Shown: positions 17,055 to 25,026 of the stretch, piece by piece
Layout of the letters: each line of letters opens with the position of its first letter
Numbering within the stretch: the first letter of the stretch is position 1
Source of the DNA: Streptosporangiaceae bacterium NEAU-GS5
Lineage (GTDB): Bacteria > Actinomycetota > Actinomycetes > Streptosporangiales > Streptosporangiaceae
Assembly: GCA_017592665.1 (NCBI GenBank)
Contig: JAGFNW010000003.1
Coordinates: forward strand, 186,001 to 250,000
Direction of reading: 5' to 3'
Length of the DNA stretch: 64,000 bases
Notes under the pieces: generated by a model
Told to the model about the DNA's origin: nothing
Databases searched by the model: none
The model's input: only the letters and a program-made list of their open reading frames with translations
Made by a program: the position numbers and the translations under genes

Positions 17055-18320
17055 CTACAGCCGCTCGACGCGATCGCTGGTGTCCAGCACGCCTCGGGTG
17101 TCGAGCACGAGACGGGCCCGCTGCTCGATCAGGTCAAGGTCGAACGCGGCATGCTGCTGGAGCAGCACCGTGATGTCGGCGGCGGCGACGGCCGCGGCCA
17201 GGTCCTCCTCGCGGGGCACCGGCACGCCCTCGACCGCCCACGCCGGGACGTGCGGGTCACAGTAGGTCAGCTCGGCGCCGAGGTCGCGGAGGCCTTCGGC
17301 GACCGCGACCGCCGGGGTCTCCCGCTCGTCGGCGATGTCGGGTTTGTACGTGACGCCGAGCAGCAGCACCTTCGAGCCGTTTACCGCCTGGCGGTTCCGG
17401 TTGAGCAGCCTTTGCACCCGGCTGACCACATACGAGGGCATCCGCTCGTTGATCTCCTGGGCCAGCTCCACGAACCGGAACGGGTAGCCCAGCTTCCGCA
17501 CGGTGTAGGACAGATAGGACGGGTCGACCGGGATGCAGTGACCCCCGACGCCCGGCCCGGGCAGGAACTTCTGGAAGCCGAACGGCTTGGTGGCCGCCGC
17601 CTCGATGGCCTCCCAGAGGTTCACGCCGAGCTCGTCGCAGAAGATCGCCATCTCGTTGACGAGGGCGATGTTGACGTGCCGGTAGGTGTTCTCGAGAAGC
17701 TTGGCCATCTCGGCCTCGCGGGTGCCGCCGACCGGGACGACCCGCTCGACGAACCGCGAGTAGAACGCGGCGGCGCGGTCGCGGCAGGCCTCGGTGTAGC
17801 CGCCGACGACCTTGGGAGTGTTGCGCAGCCCGTACTTGGGGTTGCCCGGGTCGATCCGCTCCGGCGAGAACGCCAGATGGAAGTCGATGCCCGCCGTGAG
17901 GCCCGACTTCTCGAGAAGCGGTCGAACCAGCTCGTCGGTGGTCCCCGGCCACGTCGTGGACTCCAGGACCACCAGGGTGCCGGGCCGCAGGTGGGCGGCG
18001 ACCGTGCGGGTCGCGCCCTCGACCGCCGACAGATCCGGCCGGTGGTCCTCGTCGAGCGGGGTGGGCACGCATATGACGATGGCACTGGAGCGCTCTAGGA
18101 CGCTCGTGTCCAGCGTGGCGGTGAAACCATTGCCGAGCATGGCGTCGAGGTCGGCGTCGGTCAGGTCGTCGATATAGGACCGGCCGGCGTTGAGCGCCTC
18201 GACCTTCCCGGGGTCGACATCGAGTCCGGTAACCCGAAGACCGGCCGCGGTGGCCTCTTTGGCCAGCGGCATGCCCACGTATCCGAGCCCGATGATCGTG
18301 AGATCAGTGGCAGCACTCAC
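17055..18320 (-). CDS. wecC: UDP-N-acetyl-D-mannosamine dehydrogenase-like nucleotide-sugar dehydrogenase
   Basis: 421 aa from GTG 18320; an upstream GTG at 18347 would add nine residues. UDP-Glc/GDP-Man dehydrogenase family: Rossmann motif TIIGLGYVGMPLAKEA, VPTPLDEDHRPDL, ESTTWPGTT, SPERIDPG, the catalytic lysine region AKLLENTYRHVNIALVNE and catalytic cysteine in GVGGHCIPVDP. The ERIDPGN and GGHCIPVDP versions fit the WecC/UDP-ManNAc dehydrogenase branch, and wecB lies 1.8 kb away on the other strand, so the pair would produce UDP-ManNAcA. Upstream gap of 82 bp to the preceding glycosyltransferase gene. Confidence 0.88.
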   Translation of the reverse strand: MSAATDLTIIGLGYVGMPLAKEATAAGLRVTGLDVDPGKVEALNAGRSYIDDLTDADLDAMLGNGFTATLDTSVLERSSAIVICVPTPLDEDHRPDLSAVEGATRTVAAHLRPGTLVVLESTTWPGTTDELVRPLLEKSGLTAGIDFHLAFSPERIDPGNPKYGLRNTPKVVGGYTEACRDRAAAFYSRFVERVVPVGGTREAEMAKLLENTYRHVNIALVNEMAIFCDELGVNLWEAIEAAATKPFGFQKFLPGPGVGGHCIPVDPSYLSYTVRKLGYPFRFVELAQEINERMPSYVVSRVQRLLNRNRQAVNGSKVLLLGVTYKPDIADERETPAVAVAEGLRDLGAELTYCDPHVPAWAVEGVPVPREEDLAAAVAAADITVLLQQHAAFDLDLIEQRARLVLDTRGVLDTSDRVERL

Positions 18321-18402
18321 GCCGAAACCCCAGGGTGGAAACAACACTTCATGGTCGCAAAGGCTATCTCAACTCGGCACCAAGCATGCCTGATGCATCT
18401 CA

Positions 18403-20067
18403 TCACGAAGTAATGGACGCGTAGATCTCGCGATAAGTTTTCGCGAGACTGCTCCATGTTCGGTGCGCCGCCACCTCCGCCTTGCCGGCCTTGCCCATAA
18501 GATGCCGCCGCTCTGGGTCGTCCCGCAGCCCGGCGAGCGCCTTGGCCAGCTCCTCGGGACTCTCCGGGCGCACCAGGAGCCCGGCGCCGTCGCCGCCGAC
18601 GAGCTCGGCCAGCGCCGGCAGGTCGCTGAGGACGACCGGCTTGCCGAGGGCCATGGCCTCGACCGGCTTCAGCGGCGTCACGAGCCGGGTGACCTTCAGG
18701 TCGTCGCGGGGGCAGACGAAGATGTCGAGGGCCGCCTGGGCCTGCAGCGCCTCTTCGGGGCCGACCCGCCCGGGAAGGATGGCGTCCTTGTCGAGGCCCA
18801 GCTCCTCGGCCTGGCGCAGCAGGGCGGGGCGCTCGGCGCCGTCGCCCACGATCAGCACCTTGATCGGCGTGCCGGCGTCGCGGAGGATCGCGGCGGCCGA
18901 CAGCAGCGTGGCGAAGCCCTCGTAGCCGACGATGCTCGACACCGAGCCGACCACGATGTCGTGCTCCTCGATGCCGTATTGGGCGCGGAAGGCCGCCCCG
19001 TCGTAGTCGGCGGTCAGCAGCGTGTCGTCGACGGCATTGGGGGCCAGGAAGATCCGCTCGCGCGGTACACCGCGCTCGATGATCTCGGTGCGCATGGTCT
19101 CGGCCAGGGTGACCACGGCGTCGGCGGAGCGCATGATCGTGGCCTCGCGCTCGCGCTGGAGAAGGTGCCGCTCGCTGCCGACGCGCCGCGGGTCGCGGCT
19201 GGTCCAGGTCTCCTCGAGGAAGCCGCGGACCTCGTACACGACGGGCGTGCCGGTGCGCTCGCGGACCGCGAGCGCGACCGAGCCGTTGCGGTGGTCGGTG
19301 GCCGCGTGCAGCACCTGCGGGCGCAGCGTGCGGACCAGCTCGGTGACCTCGGACGCGCCGCGGATCATGCGGCCGCGGCTCTCGATCGGCAGGTCCATGC
19401 CGTGCGGCAGCATCCGGTGGTAGGGGATCTTGTCGATCTCCGCGTACGGCTCGGCGGTGGCGTGCCCCTGCAGCATGGGCCAGCCCCAGCTGGTCACCAC
19501 GTAGGGGTCGAGGCCGAGGGCGCGCTGGGCCGTCACGATGCGGTGGGTGCGGACCGTGTAGCCGGCCTGCGTGTACGGCAGGGCGTTGGTGACCAGGTGC
19601 AGGACCCGGCCGGGCGCCCGCTCCCCGACGATCACCTTCTCCTTGACCGGGATCGGGTCACGCCCGATGGCGGCGATTTCGCCCTCGTAGTACGTGATCC
19701 GCCGCCGGATGAACGGCCACCGGGCATGCGGCTCGAGCACGCGGACGGCCTCGGTCATCTTTCCCACCTCGAAGAGGGCCTTGGCCTCCTCGAGCGGGCC
19801 GTCCGCCATCCGGCGCACGATCTTCCGTACCGTCACGCGGGCGTAGCGGGCGACCGGCCAGGCGATCCGGCCCACGACGGGGCGCAGCTTGGACGGCATG
19901 GCCTCGGCGGCGGCCTGGGCCACGCGCATGGGGTCCGACTTCATCTTGCTGGCGACGACCCGGGAGACGACGACGGGGTTCTTGACGAAGCCTCGGATCA
20001 GGCCGCCGAGTCCGGCCCGGGCGGACTTCGCGGAGACCTTCGACGGCTTCTTGGCCTCGGATACCAC
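18403..20067 (-). CDS. Large GT4-family glycosyltransferase
   Basis: 554 aa from GTG 20067. A basic, Ala-rich N-terminal region of about 150 residues (including VGRIAWPVARYARVTVRK) precedes the GT-B core. The core shows HLVTNALPYTQAGYTVRTH, VLHAATDHRNGSVALAVRE, YEVRGFLEETW, an APNAVD box, VVGSVSSIVGYEGFATLL, LIVGDGAERPAL and TPLKPVEAMALGKPVVLSDL, which is the GT4 donor-binding motif. First gene of the minus-strand operon, divergent from wecB with 66 bp between start codons. Confidence 0.88.
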   Translation of the reverse strand: MVSEAKKPSKVSAKSARAGLGGLIRGFVKNPVVVSRVVASKMKSDPMRVAQAAAEAMPSKLRPVVGRIAWPVARYARVTVRKIVRRMADGPLEEAKALFEVGKMTEAVRVLEPHARWPFIRRRITYYEGEIAAIGRDPIPVKEKVIVGERAPGRVLHLVTNALPYTQAGYTVRTHRIVTAQRALGLDPYVVTSWGWPMLQGHATAEPYAEIDKIPYHRMLPHGMDLPIESRGRMIRGASEVTELVRTLRPQVLHAATDHRNGSVALAVRERTGTPVVYEVRGFLEETWTSRDPRRVGSERHLLQREREATIMRSADAVVTLAETMRTEIIERGVPRERIFLAPNAVDDTLLTADYDGAAFRAQYGIEEHDIVVGSVSSIVGYEGFATLLSAAAILRDAGTPIKVLIVGDGAERPALLRQAEELGLDKDAILPGRVGPEEALQAQAALDIFVCPRDDLKVTRLVTPLKPVEAMALGKPVVLSDLPALAELVGGDGAGLLVRPESPEELAKALAGLRDDPERRHLMGKAGKAEVAAHRTWSSLAKTYREIYASITS

Positions 20068-20133
20068 GGCGTGACCGTACCATAGGCAACGTTTGACCCA
20101 GTGCCCGATGAAACACCATGAAAGGCGAGGTCA

Positions 20134-21264
20134 ATGCCGCAAGAGGGTCCGTTTGTACTCCACGTGCTGGGCGCAAGGCCCAACTTCGTGAAGGCCGCGC
20201 CAGTCGTAAACGGTCTGGCTGGGCTGGGCGTGCGGCAGGGCATCGTGCACACGGGTCAGCACTACGACGCGCTGATGTCGGACGTGTTCTTCGCCGACCT
20301 CGGGCTGCCCGAGCCGGTGGCCAACCTCGGCGTCGGCTCCGGGTCGCACGCGCAGCAGACCGCGGCCCTGCTGGTCGGGCTCGAGGAGGTCGTGCTGGCC
20401 CATCGGCCCGAGCTCGTGGTCGTCTACGGCGACGTCAACTCCACGCTCGCGGCCGGGCTCGTCTGCGCCAAGCTGCGCATCCCGTTCGCGCATGTGGAGG
20501 CCGGGCTGCGGTCGTTCGACCGGGACATGCCTGAAGAGGTCAACCGGGTCGTCACCGACGCGCTCGCCGACATCCTGTTCGTCACCTCGCCCGACGGGCT
20601 CTCCCACCTCTCCTCGGAGGGGATCTCGCCGTCGAGGGTCCACCTGGTCGGCAACCCGATGATCGACAGCCTGTTCGCGGCGCTGCCGAAGCTCGACCCG
20701 AAGCCCGTGCAGGAGCGGCTCGGGGTGTCCGGGCGCTACGCGGTGGCCACGCTGCACCGGCCCGCCAACGTCGACGAGCCGGAGGCGGCCCGTGAGCTGG
20801 TCGACGCCGTGCTCGGGGTGGCCGAGCAGGTGCCGGTGATCGTGCCCCTGCATCCCCGTGGCCGCGGCCGGCTGGCCGAGGCGGGGCTGGTCGACCGCGA
20901 CGGCCTGAAGATCATCGACCCGCTGGGGTACGTCGACTTCCTCTCGCTGGTCAGAGGGGCGGTTCTGGTGGTCACCGACTCCGGAGGCGTACAGGAAGAG
21001 ACCACCATGCTCGGCGTGCCGTGCCTGACGGTGCGGCCGAACACCGAGCGGCCGATCACCGTGACGCACGGCACCAACCGCCTGGTCACGCCCGCTCAGC
21101 TGCCGGCGGCGGCGTCGAAGGCGCTGGCCGACGGCGCGGTCACGCCGAGCGGCGAGCTGCCGGTGCTGTGGGACGGCAAGTCGGGACCGCGGATCGCCAC
21201 GATCATCGAGGCGTGGTTGCGGGGAGACAACCTTTCCCCCGCTTCTCGGGGCGCGCTGGCATAA
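20134..21264 (+). CDS. wecB: UDP-N-acetylglucosamine 2-epimerase
   Basis: 376 aa non-hydrolysing epimerase interconverting UDP-GlcNAc and UDP-ManNAc in the cytosol. Motifs: HVLGARPNFVKAAPV, VHTGQHYDALMSD, VYGDVNSTLAAG, AHVEAGLRSFDRDMPEEVNR, LHRPANVD, TDSGGVQEETTMLGVPCLTVR. Supplies substrate for the WecC-like dehydrogenase encoded on the opposite strand. SD GGCGAGG precedes ATG. The glycosyltransferase gene follows after 41 bp, presumably co-transcribed. Confidence 0.95.
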   Translation: MPQEGPFVLHVLGARPNFVKAAPVVNGLAGLGVRQGIVHTGQHYDALMSDVFFADLGLPEPVANLGVGSGSHAQQTAALLVGLEEVVLAHRPELVVVYGDVNSTLAAGLVCAKLRIPFAHVEAGLRSFDRDMPEEVNRVVTDALADILFVTSPDGLSHLSSEGISPSRVHLVGNPMIDSLFAALPKLDPKPVQERLGVSGRYAVATLHRPANVDEPEAARELVDAVLGVAEQVPVIVPLHPRGRGRLAEAGLVDRDGLKIIDPLGYVDFLSLVRGAVLVVTDSGGVQEETTMLGVPCLTVRPNTERPITVTHGTNRLVTPAQLPAAASKALADGAVTPSGELPVLWDGKSGPRIATIIEAWLRGDNLSPASRGALA

Positions 21265-21305
21265 ATCCCCCTAAAGTGGTCGTCCGGCGAGTGATTGGGT
21301 AAGGA

Positions 21306-23363
21306 ATGTCTGACTCCGAGGAGACCCCGCGCTTCCAGCGTCTGGGACCGGCGAACTGGCTGCCCGAGGAGCGCAAGCTCGTCGAGCGCTACGAGCAGCG
21401 GATCCGTGAGCTGGAGAAGAAGCTGGCGATCCAGGAGGCGCGCGCCGACTACGCGATCTGGAAGCTGCGCGCCACCCAGACCCAGCGGCCCTTCCGCGTG
21501 GCGCAGGCGCTCACCGGCGCGACCAACCCAAAGAAGCTCGTACGGCTCCCGCAGAACCTCAACAAGGCGCTGCGCTCGCGCAAGAGTCCCAAGGCGCCCG
21601 TGACGGTGGTGGACGTGGCGGAGTCGGCCGAGAACGCCACGCCCGAGGTCAAGATCCCGACGCTGCAGTGGCCGGAGGGCCCTGTGGTGCGGCCGGACAT
21701 CCGGGTCGCGGTCATCCTCGACGACTTCTCGCGGATGGCGTTCCAGTACGAGTGGGACCAGATCGAGTTCGGCCTGCAGGACTGGCGGGAGATCTTCCAG
21801 GACAAGCGCCCCGAGGTCCTGTTCTGCGAGTCGGCCTGGCACGGCAACCAGGGCCGCTGGCGCTACCAGATGACCGGCACGAACGCCCCCAAGCAGGAGC
21901 TGCGCGACCTGGTCGCCTGGTGCCGGGCCGAGGGCATCCCGACCGTCTTCTGGAACAAGGAAGACCCGCCCAACTTCGACTTCTTCATCGAGACGGCCAA
22001 GCTGTTCGACTACGTGTACACGTGCGACGGCGACATGATCCCGAAATATCGTGAAGTTCTGGGGCATGACCGGGTCGGCGTGCTGCAGTTCGCGGCCCAG
22101 CCCCGGATCCACAACCCGATCCAGACCCGGCAGGGCCGGCCGTACGACGTGGTCTTCGCGGGCATGTACTTCCGCGACAAGCACCCCGAACGCCGCGAGC
22201 AGATGGAGACCATCCTCGCCCCCACACGCGAGCTCGGACTGCACATCTTCGCTCGAAACGGCACGGTCGCCGACAAGTACGCGTGGCCGGACGAATACGT
22301 CCCGCACATCGTGGGCGAGCTGCCGTACGACCAGATGCTCGCCGCGTACAAGATGTACAAGGTCTTCCTCAACGTGAACTCGGTGATCGACTCGCCGACC
22401 ATGTGCGCGCGGCGCGTCTTCGAGCTGTCGGCGTGCGGCACGACCGTGCTGTCGGGCTGGTCACGGGCGATCGAGGAGACCTTCGGCGACCTCATCCCGG
22501 TCGCGCACTCCCAGGAGGAGGCCTACAACCGGGCCCTCTATCTGATCAACAGCCCTGAGCTCCGAGCCCGGCAGGGACATCTGGCCCTGCGCGAGGTGTT
22601 CGACAAGCACCTGTTCTCGCACCGGGTCGACCAGATCCTCGGCGACCTCGGGCTGCCGATCTCGGCGCGGGAGCGCTCGATCTCGGTCGTGCTGCCCACC
22701 AACCGGGCCGGCCAGCTGGAGCACGCGATCTCGCAGGTGGCCCGGCAACGGCACACCAACCTCGAGCTGATCCTCGTGCTCCACGCGCTGGAGGAGGATC
22801 CTTCGGTCGTACGGGACAAGGCCGTGGCGGCCGGGATCGAACGGGTCACGGTGCTGACCGCGCCGCACGAGTGGACGCTCGGCGAGGTGCTCAACCACGG
22901 CATCGCCCACGCCGACGGCGAGCTGATCGCCAAGATGGACGACGACAACCTGTACGGCGCGCACTACCTGTCCGACCTGGTCCGGGCCTTCGACTACGCG
23001 GACGCCGAGATGGTCGGCAAGGGCGCGCACTACACCTATTTCCCCTCGCGCAACGAGACGGTCATGCGGCTGCCGGGGCTCGAGCACCGCTACGCCCACC
23101 TGGTCCAGGGGGCGACCATCCTGGCCCAGGCCGACCTGCTGCGGCGGTTCGCGTTCGAGCCGGTCAACGCGGGCGAGGACACCCGGCTCGTGCGGCGGTG
23201 CAAGGAGGAGGGCGTGCGGATCTATTCGGCCGACCGCTACAACTTCGTGTACATGCGCGGTTCGGACGCCGCCGCGCACACCTGGCGGGCGCCCGACTAC
23301 AAGCTGACCCGCAACGCCCAGTTCTCCTTCACCGGCAACCCGGAACAGCACGTAATGATCTAG
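21306..23363 (+). CDS. Bifunctional glycosyltransferase (GT-B plus GT2 domains)
   Basis: 685 aa. N-terminal Lys/Glu/Arg helix (VERYEQRIRELEKKLAIQEA) is probably a coiled coil. The middle (about 130-455) resembles spore maturation CgeB-like/Glyco_trans_1_2 proteins: VFWNKEDPPNFDFF, CDGDMIPKYREVLGHDRV, FAGMYFRDKHPERREQM, VNSVIDSPTMCARRVFELSACG. The C-terminal part (about 457-685) is a GT2-type domain, SISVVLPTNRAGQLEHAISQV with a DxD-like MDDDNLYG and ED in NAGEDTRLVRR. Probably adds two sugars or acts with the other glycosyltransferases in ManNAcA-containing polymer synthesis. No TM segment. Confidence 0.87.
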   Translation: MSDSEETPRFQRLGPANWLPEERKLVERYEQRIRELEKKLAIQEARADYAIWKLRATQTQRPFRVAQALTGATNPKKLVRLPQNLNKALRSRKSPKAPVTVVDVAESAENATPEVKIPTLQWPEGPVVRPDIRVAVILDDFSRMAFQYEWDQIEFGLQDWREIFQDKRPEVLFCESAWHGNQGRWRYQMTGTNAPKQELRDLVAWCRAEGIPTVFWNKEDPPNFDFFIETAKLFDYVYTCDGDMIPKYREVLGHDRVGVLQFAAQPRIHNPIQTRQGRPYDVVFAGMYFRDKHPERREQMETILAPTRELGLHIFARNGTVADKYAWPDEYVPHIVGELPYDQMLAAYKMYKVFLNVNSVIDSPTMCARRVFELSACGTTVLSGWSRAIEETFGDLIPVAHSQEEAYNRALYLINSPELRARQGHLALREVFDKHLFSHRVDQILGDLGLPISARERSISVVLPTNRAGQLEHAISQVARQRHTNLELILVLHALEEDPSVVRDKAVAAGIERVTVLTAPHEWTLGEVLNHGIAHADGELIAKMDDDNLYGAHYLSDLVRAFDYADAEMVGKGAHYTYFPSRNETVMRLPGLEHRYAHLVQGATILAQADLLRRFAFEPVNAGEDTRLVRRCKEEGVRIYSADRYNFVYMRGSDAAAHTWRAPDYKLTRNAQFSFTGNPEQHVMI

Positions 23364-23365
23364 AT

Positions 23366-23671
23366 TTACGCGCAGCTGCCCGTGGCGTCGGCGCCGTACT
23401 GGAAGCCGCCGCCCGAGGGCACCTGGTAGATCAGATAGGTGACGTAGCTCACGCCCGAGCAGCCGCTCTCGCCGTTGGCGCGGGCCAGGGCGTTGAGGTT
23501 GTTGAGGGCCATGACCTTGGCGTTGGCCTCGGCGTGCGTCCGGTCCTGACCCCAGGCGTTGCCGCTGGCGGTCCGGGTCGTGGCGGCGTCGGCCGCTAAC
23601 GGCGCCACCAGCAGTCCGAGCGCCGCCAGCCCGGCGACCACCGACACCCGCGTCTTGTTTGCGTGCTTCAC
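23366..23671 (-). CDS. Small secreted protein
   Basis: 101 aa from a GTG at 23671 with GAAGGG upstream; the frame stays open further but the GTG opens a textbook signal peptide (VSVVAGLAALGLLVAPLAAD, cleavage near ADA-AT). The mature part (about 70 aa) contains two cysteines (GESGCSGVS and the penultimate C), likely a disulphide, and reads TRTASGNAWGQDRTHAEANAK then ALARANG. No family recognised; similar short Cys-pair secreted proteins are common in actinomycetes. Convergent with the glycosyltransferase gene, only 2 bp apart. Confidence 0.72.
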   Translation of the reverse strand: MKHANKTRVSVVAGLAALGLLVAPLAADAATTRTASGNAWGQDRTHAEANAKVMALNNLNALARANGESGCSGVSYVTYLIYQVPSGGGFQYGADATGSCA

Positions 23672-23830
23672 GTCACGTTTCCCTTCGGGACCTCGATTGA
23701 CCTGGGCGAACCAGGCCGCGTCAGGGTAAGCGCGGCCCCTGGCCGCCGCCAGCGGCGGGCGGCGGGCGGCGGGCGGCGGCGTGCAGCCAGGTCGCCGGCA
23801 GGCGGCGGCGAAAGTTTCAGCCAGGCGGGC

Positions 23831-24124
23831 GGTAACGCCGATTTCGTGGCCGACGTCTTCTTGGAGGTGCTGCGCTCGGCGCACGGATTCGATCCGCGCC
23901 GCGGCGACGCCGTGGCCTGGCTGTACGGCCTGGCCGGGCATGTGGCCGCGGGCGCACATCACCGACGGACCCGGGTGGCCGACGCCGAGCGGCGCCTGCG
24001 AGGGCGCGCGCTCCTCGACAGCGACGACTATGTCCGGGTCGAGGAGCGCATCGATGCGGCGGCCCGGCTTCGTCGCACGTACGCGGCCATGCGCGAGCTG
24101 CGGGAGGAGAGGGAACCGGCATGA
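23831..24124 (+). pseudogene. ECF sigma factor remnant
   Basis: A stretch of about 97 residues reads NADFVADVFLEVLRSAHGFD then AWLYGLAGHVAAGAHHRRTR and RLRGRALLDSDDYVRVEERIDAAA, which matches region 2 and the linker of sigma-70 family ECF factors. The N-terminal part is replaced by a very GC-rich CGG-repeat stretch (about 23745-23815), and the protein stops at REEREPA without any region-4 HTH. It ends with an ATGA overlap with the next gene, as intact sigma/anti-sigma-like pairs do. I read it as a truncated, non-functional sigma gene; an alternative is a genuine short protein. Confidence 0.6.
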
Positions 24125-24943
24125 CGAACGACCTCGGAGGATTCGAGCAGCGCCTGGTGGGCGCGCTGACAGAGATCGACGCCCGCCGCCCCGTCGCGGC
24201 GCCGGTGAAGGCGCTCCGCCCACGGCGCCGGCGGCGCGGCCGACTGATGGTGGTGGGCGCCACGGTGATGACCCTGGGACTCGGCGCCACCGCGGTGGCG
24301 GCGGCATCAGGGTTCTTCGAACCGGCTCCGGCACCCGTGAAGACCATCTTCGACGATCTGAAGGGGGTCGACGCCGGCAAGGCCGTGCGCGTCGGCGTGA
24401 TCGACGACCACATCACCTATGCCGCGCCGACTGCCGGGGGAGGCTACTGCTTCCACTTCGGCCCGAATCCCCGCAGCGGCCCGAGCGGCAGCGCCTGCGT
24501 GACCCGCGCGAGCCGTCCGGACGAAGTGCTGTTCAGCGTGCTGCCCGGCAACGACGGCGACCTGCTGTTCGGCCGGGTCACCGACCGGCGGGCGACCGCG
24601 GTCCGGATCACCTTTCCGGACGGCGCCGGCACGCTGCGAACGCCCGTCGTGGAGTCAGGTTTCTTCGCGCTCACGATTCCCGAGCGGGCCCGGCGTGTGC
24701 TGTACATCGAGATCGACCCGAGCGAGGAGGACAAGGCCAAGCAAATCCCGGACGAGAAGGGGCGGGCCCGTCTTGAGCTTCGACCTGTCGAAGATTCCGC
24801 TGATCTCGGTCGTCGCGCTCGACGCCCAGGGCCACGCGATCGCGCGTGGCGTCGCGGTGGAGCCTTCCGGCGGCGAGTCCGGGGAGCCTACGGCGGAGCC
24901 GACGGGAGGGCCCCCGGGAGGGCCGGCGCCGATGCCCGGCTGA
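24121..24943 (+). pseudogene. Membrane protein partner of ECF sigma, probable frameshift
   Basis: Frame 1 from ATG 24121 gives a cytosolic basic N-terminus (ALRPRRRRRGRL), one TM (LMVVGATVMTLGLGATAVAA) and an extracytoplasmic domain running to IPDEKG. At the GGGG run 24759-24762 the sense appears to move to another frame: there the codons read GGPVLSFDLSKIPLISVVAL then DAQGHAIARG, ending at TGA 24943 after a Gly/Pro/Glu-rich tail, whereas the first frame continues into Arg-rich nonsense. Removing one G from the run restores a single protein of about 273 aa. The layout (short cytosolic part, TM, outer domain, after a sigma gene) suggests an anti-sigma-like protein. Could be a sequencing error. 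Confidence 0.6.
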
Positions 24944-24964
24944 GCGCGGCCTCGGTGCCGCGAC

Positions 24965-25021
24965 GACGCGACCCGCAGGATGAGCGGCAGGGTGAGCGGC
25001 ATCCTCCTTGCGGGTCGCGTC
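24965..25021. terminator. Long stem-loop between convergent genes
   Basis: A 13-bp perfect inverted repeat, GACGCGACCCGCA (24965-24977) and TGCGGGTCGCGTC (25009-25021), with an inner GGATG/CATCC pair. It sits between the 3' ends of two convergent genes and is best explained as a bidirectional terminator, although no T-run follows on either side. Confidence 0.7.
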
Positions 25022-25026
25022 CCATG

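Noticed and set aside
16017-18098. 693-aa plus-strand open frame
   Set aside because: It is antisense to a glycosyltransferase and the dehydrogenase, both with clear motifs; long opposite-strand frames are expected at this GC content and its translation (His/Gly/Val/Arg-rich) has no sense.
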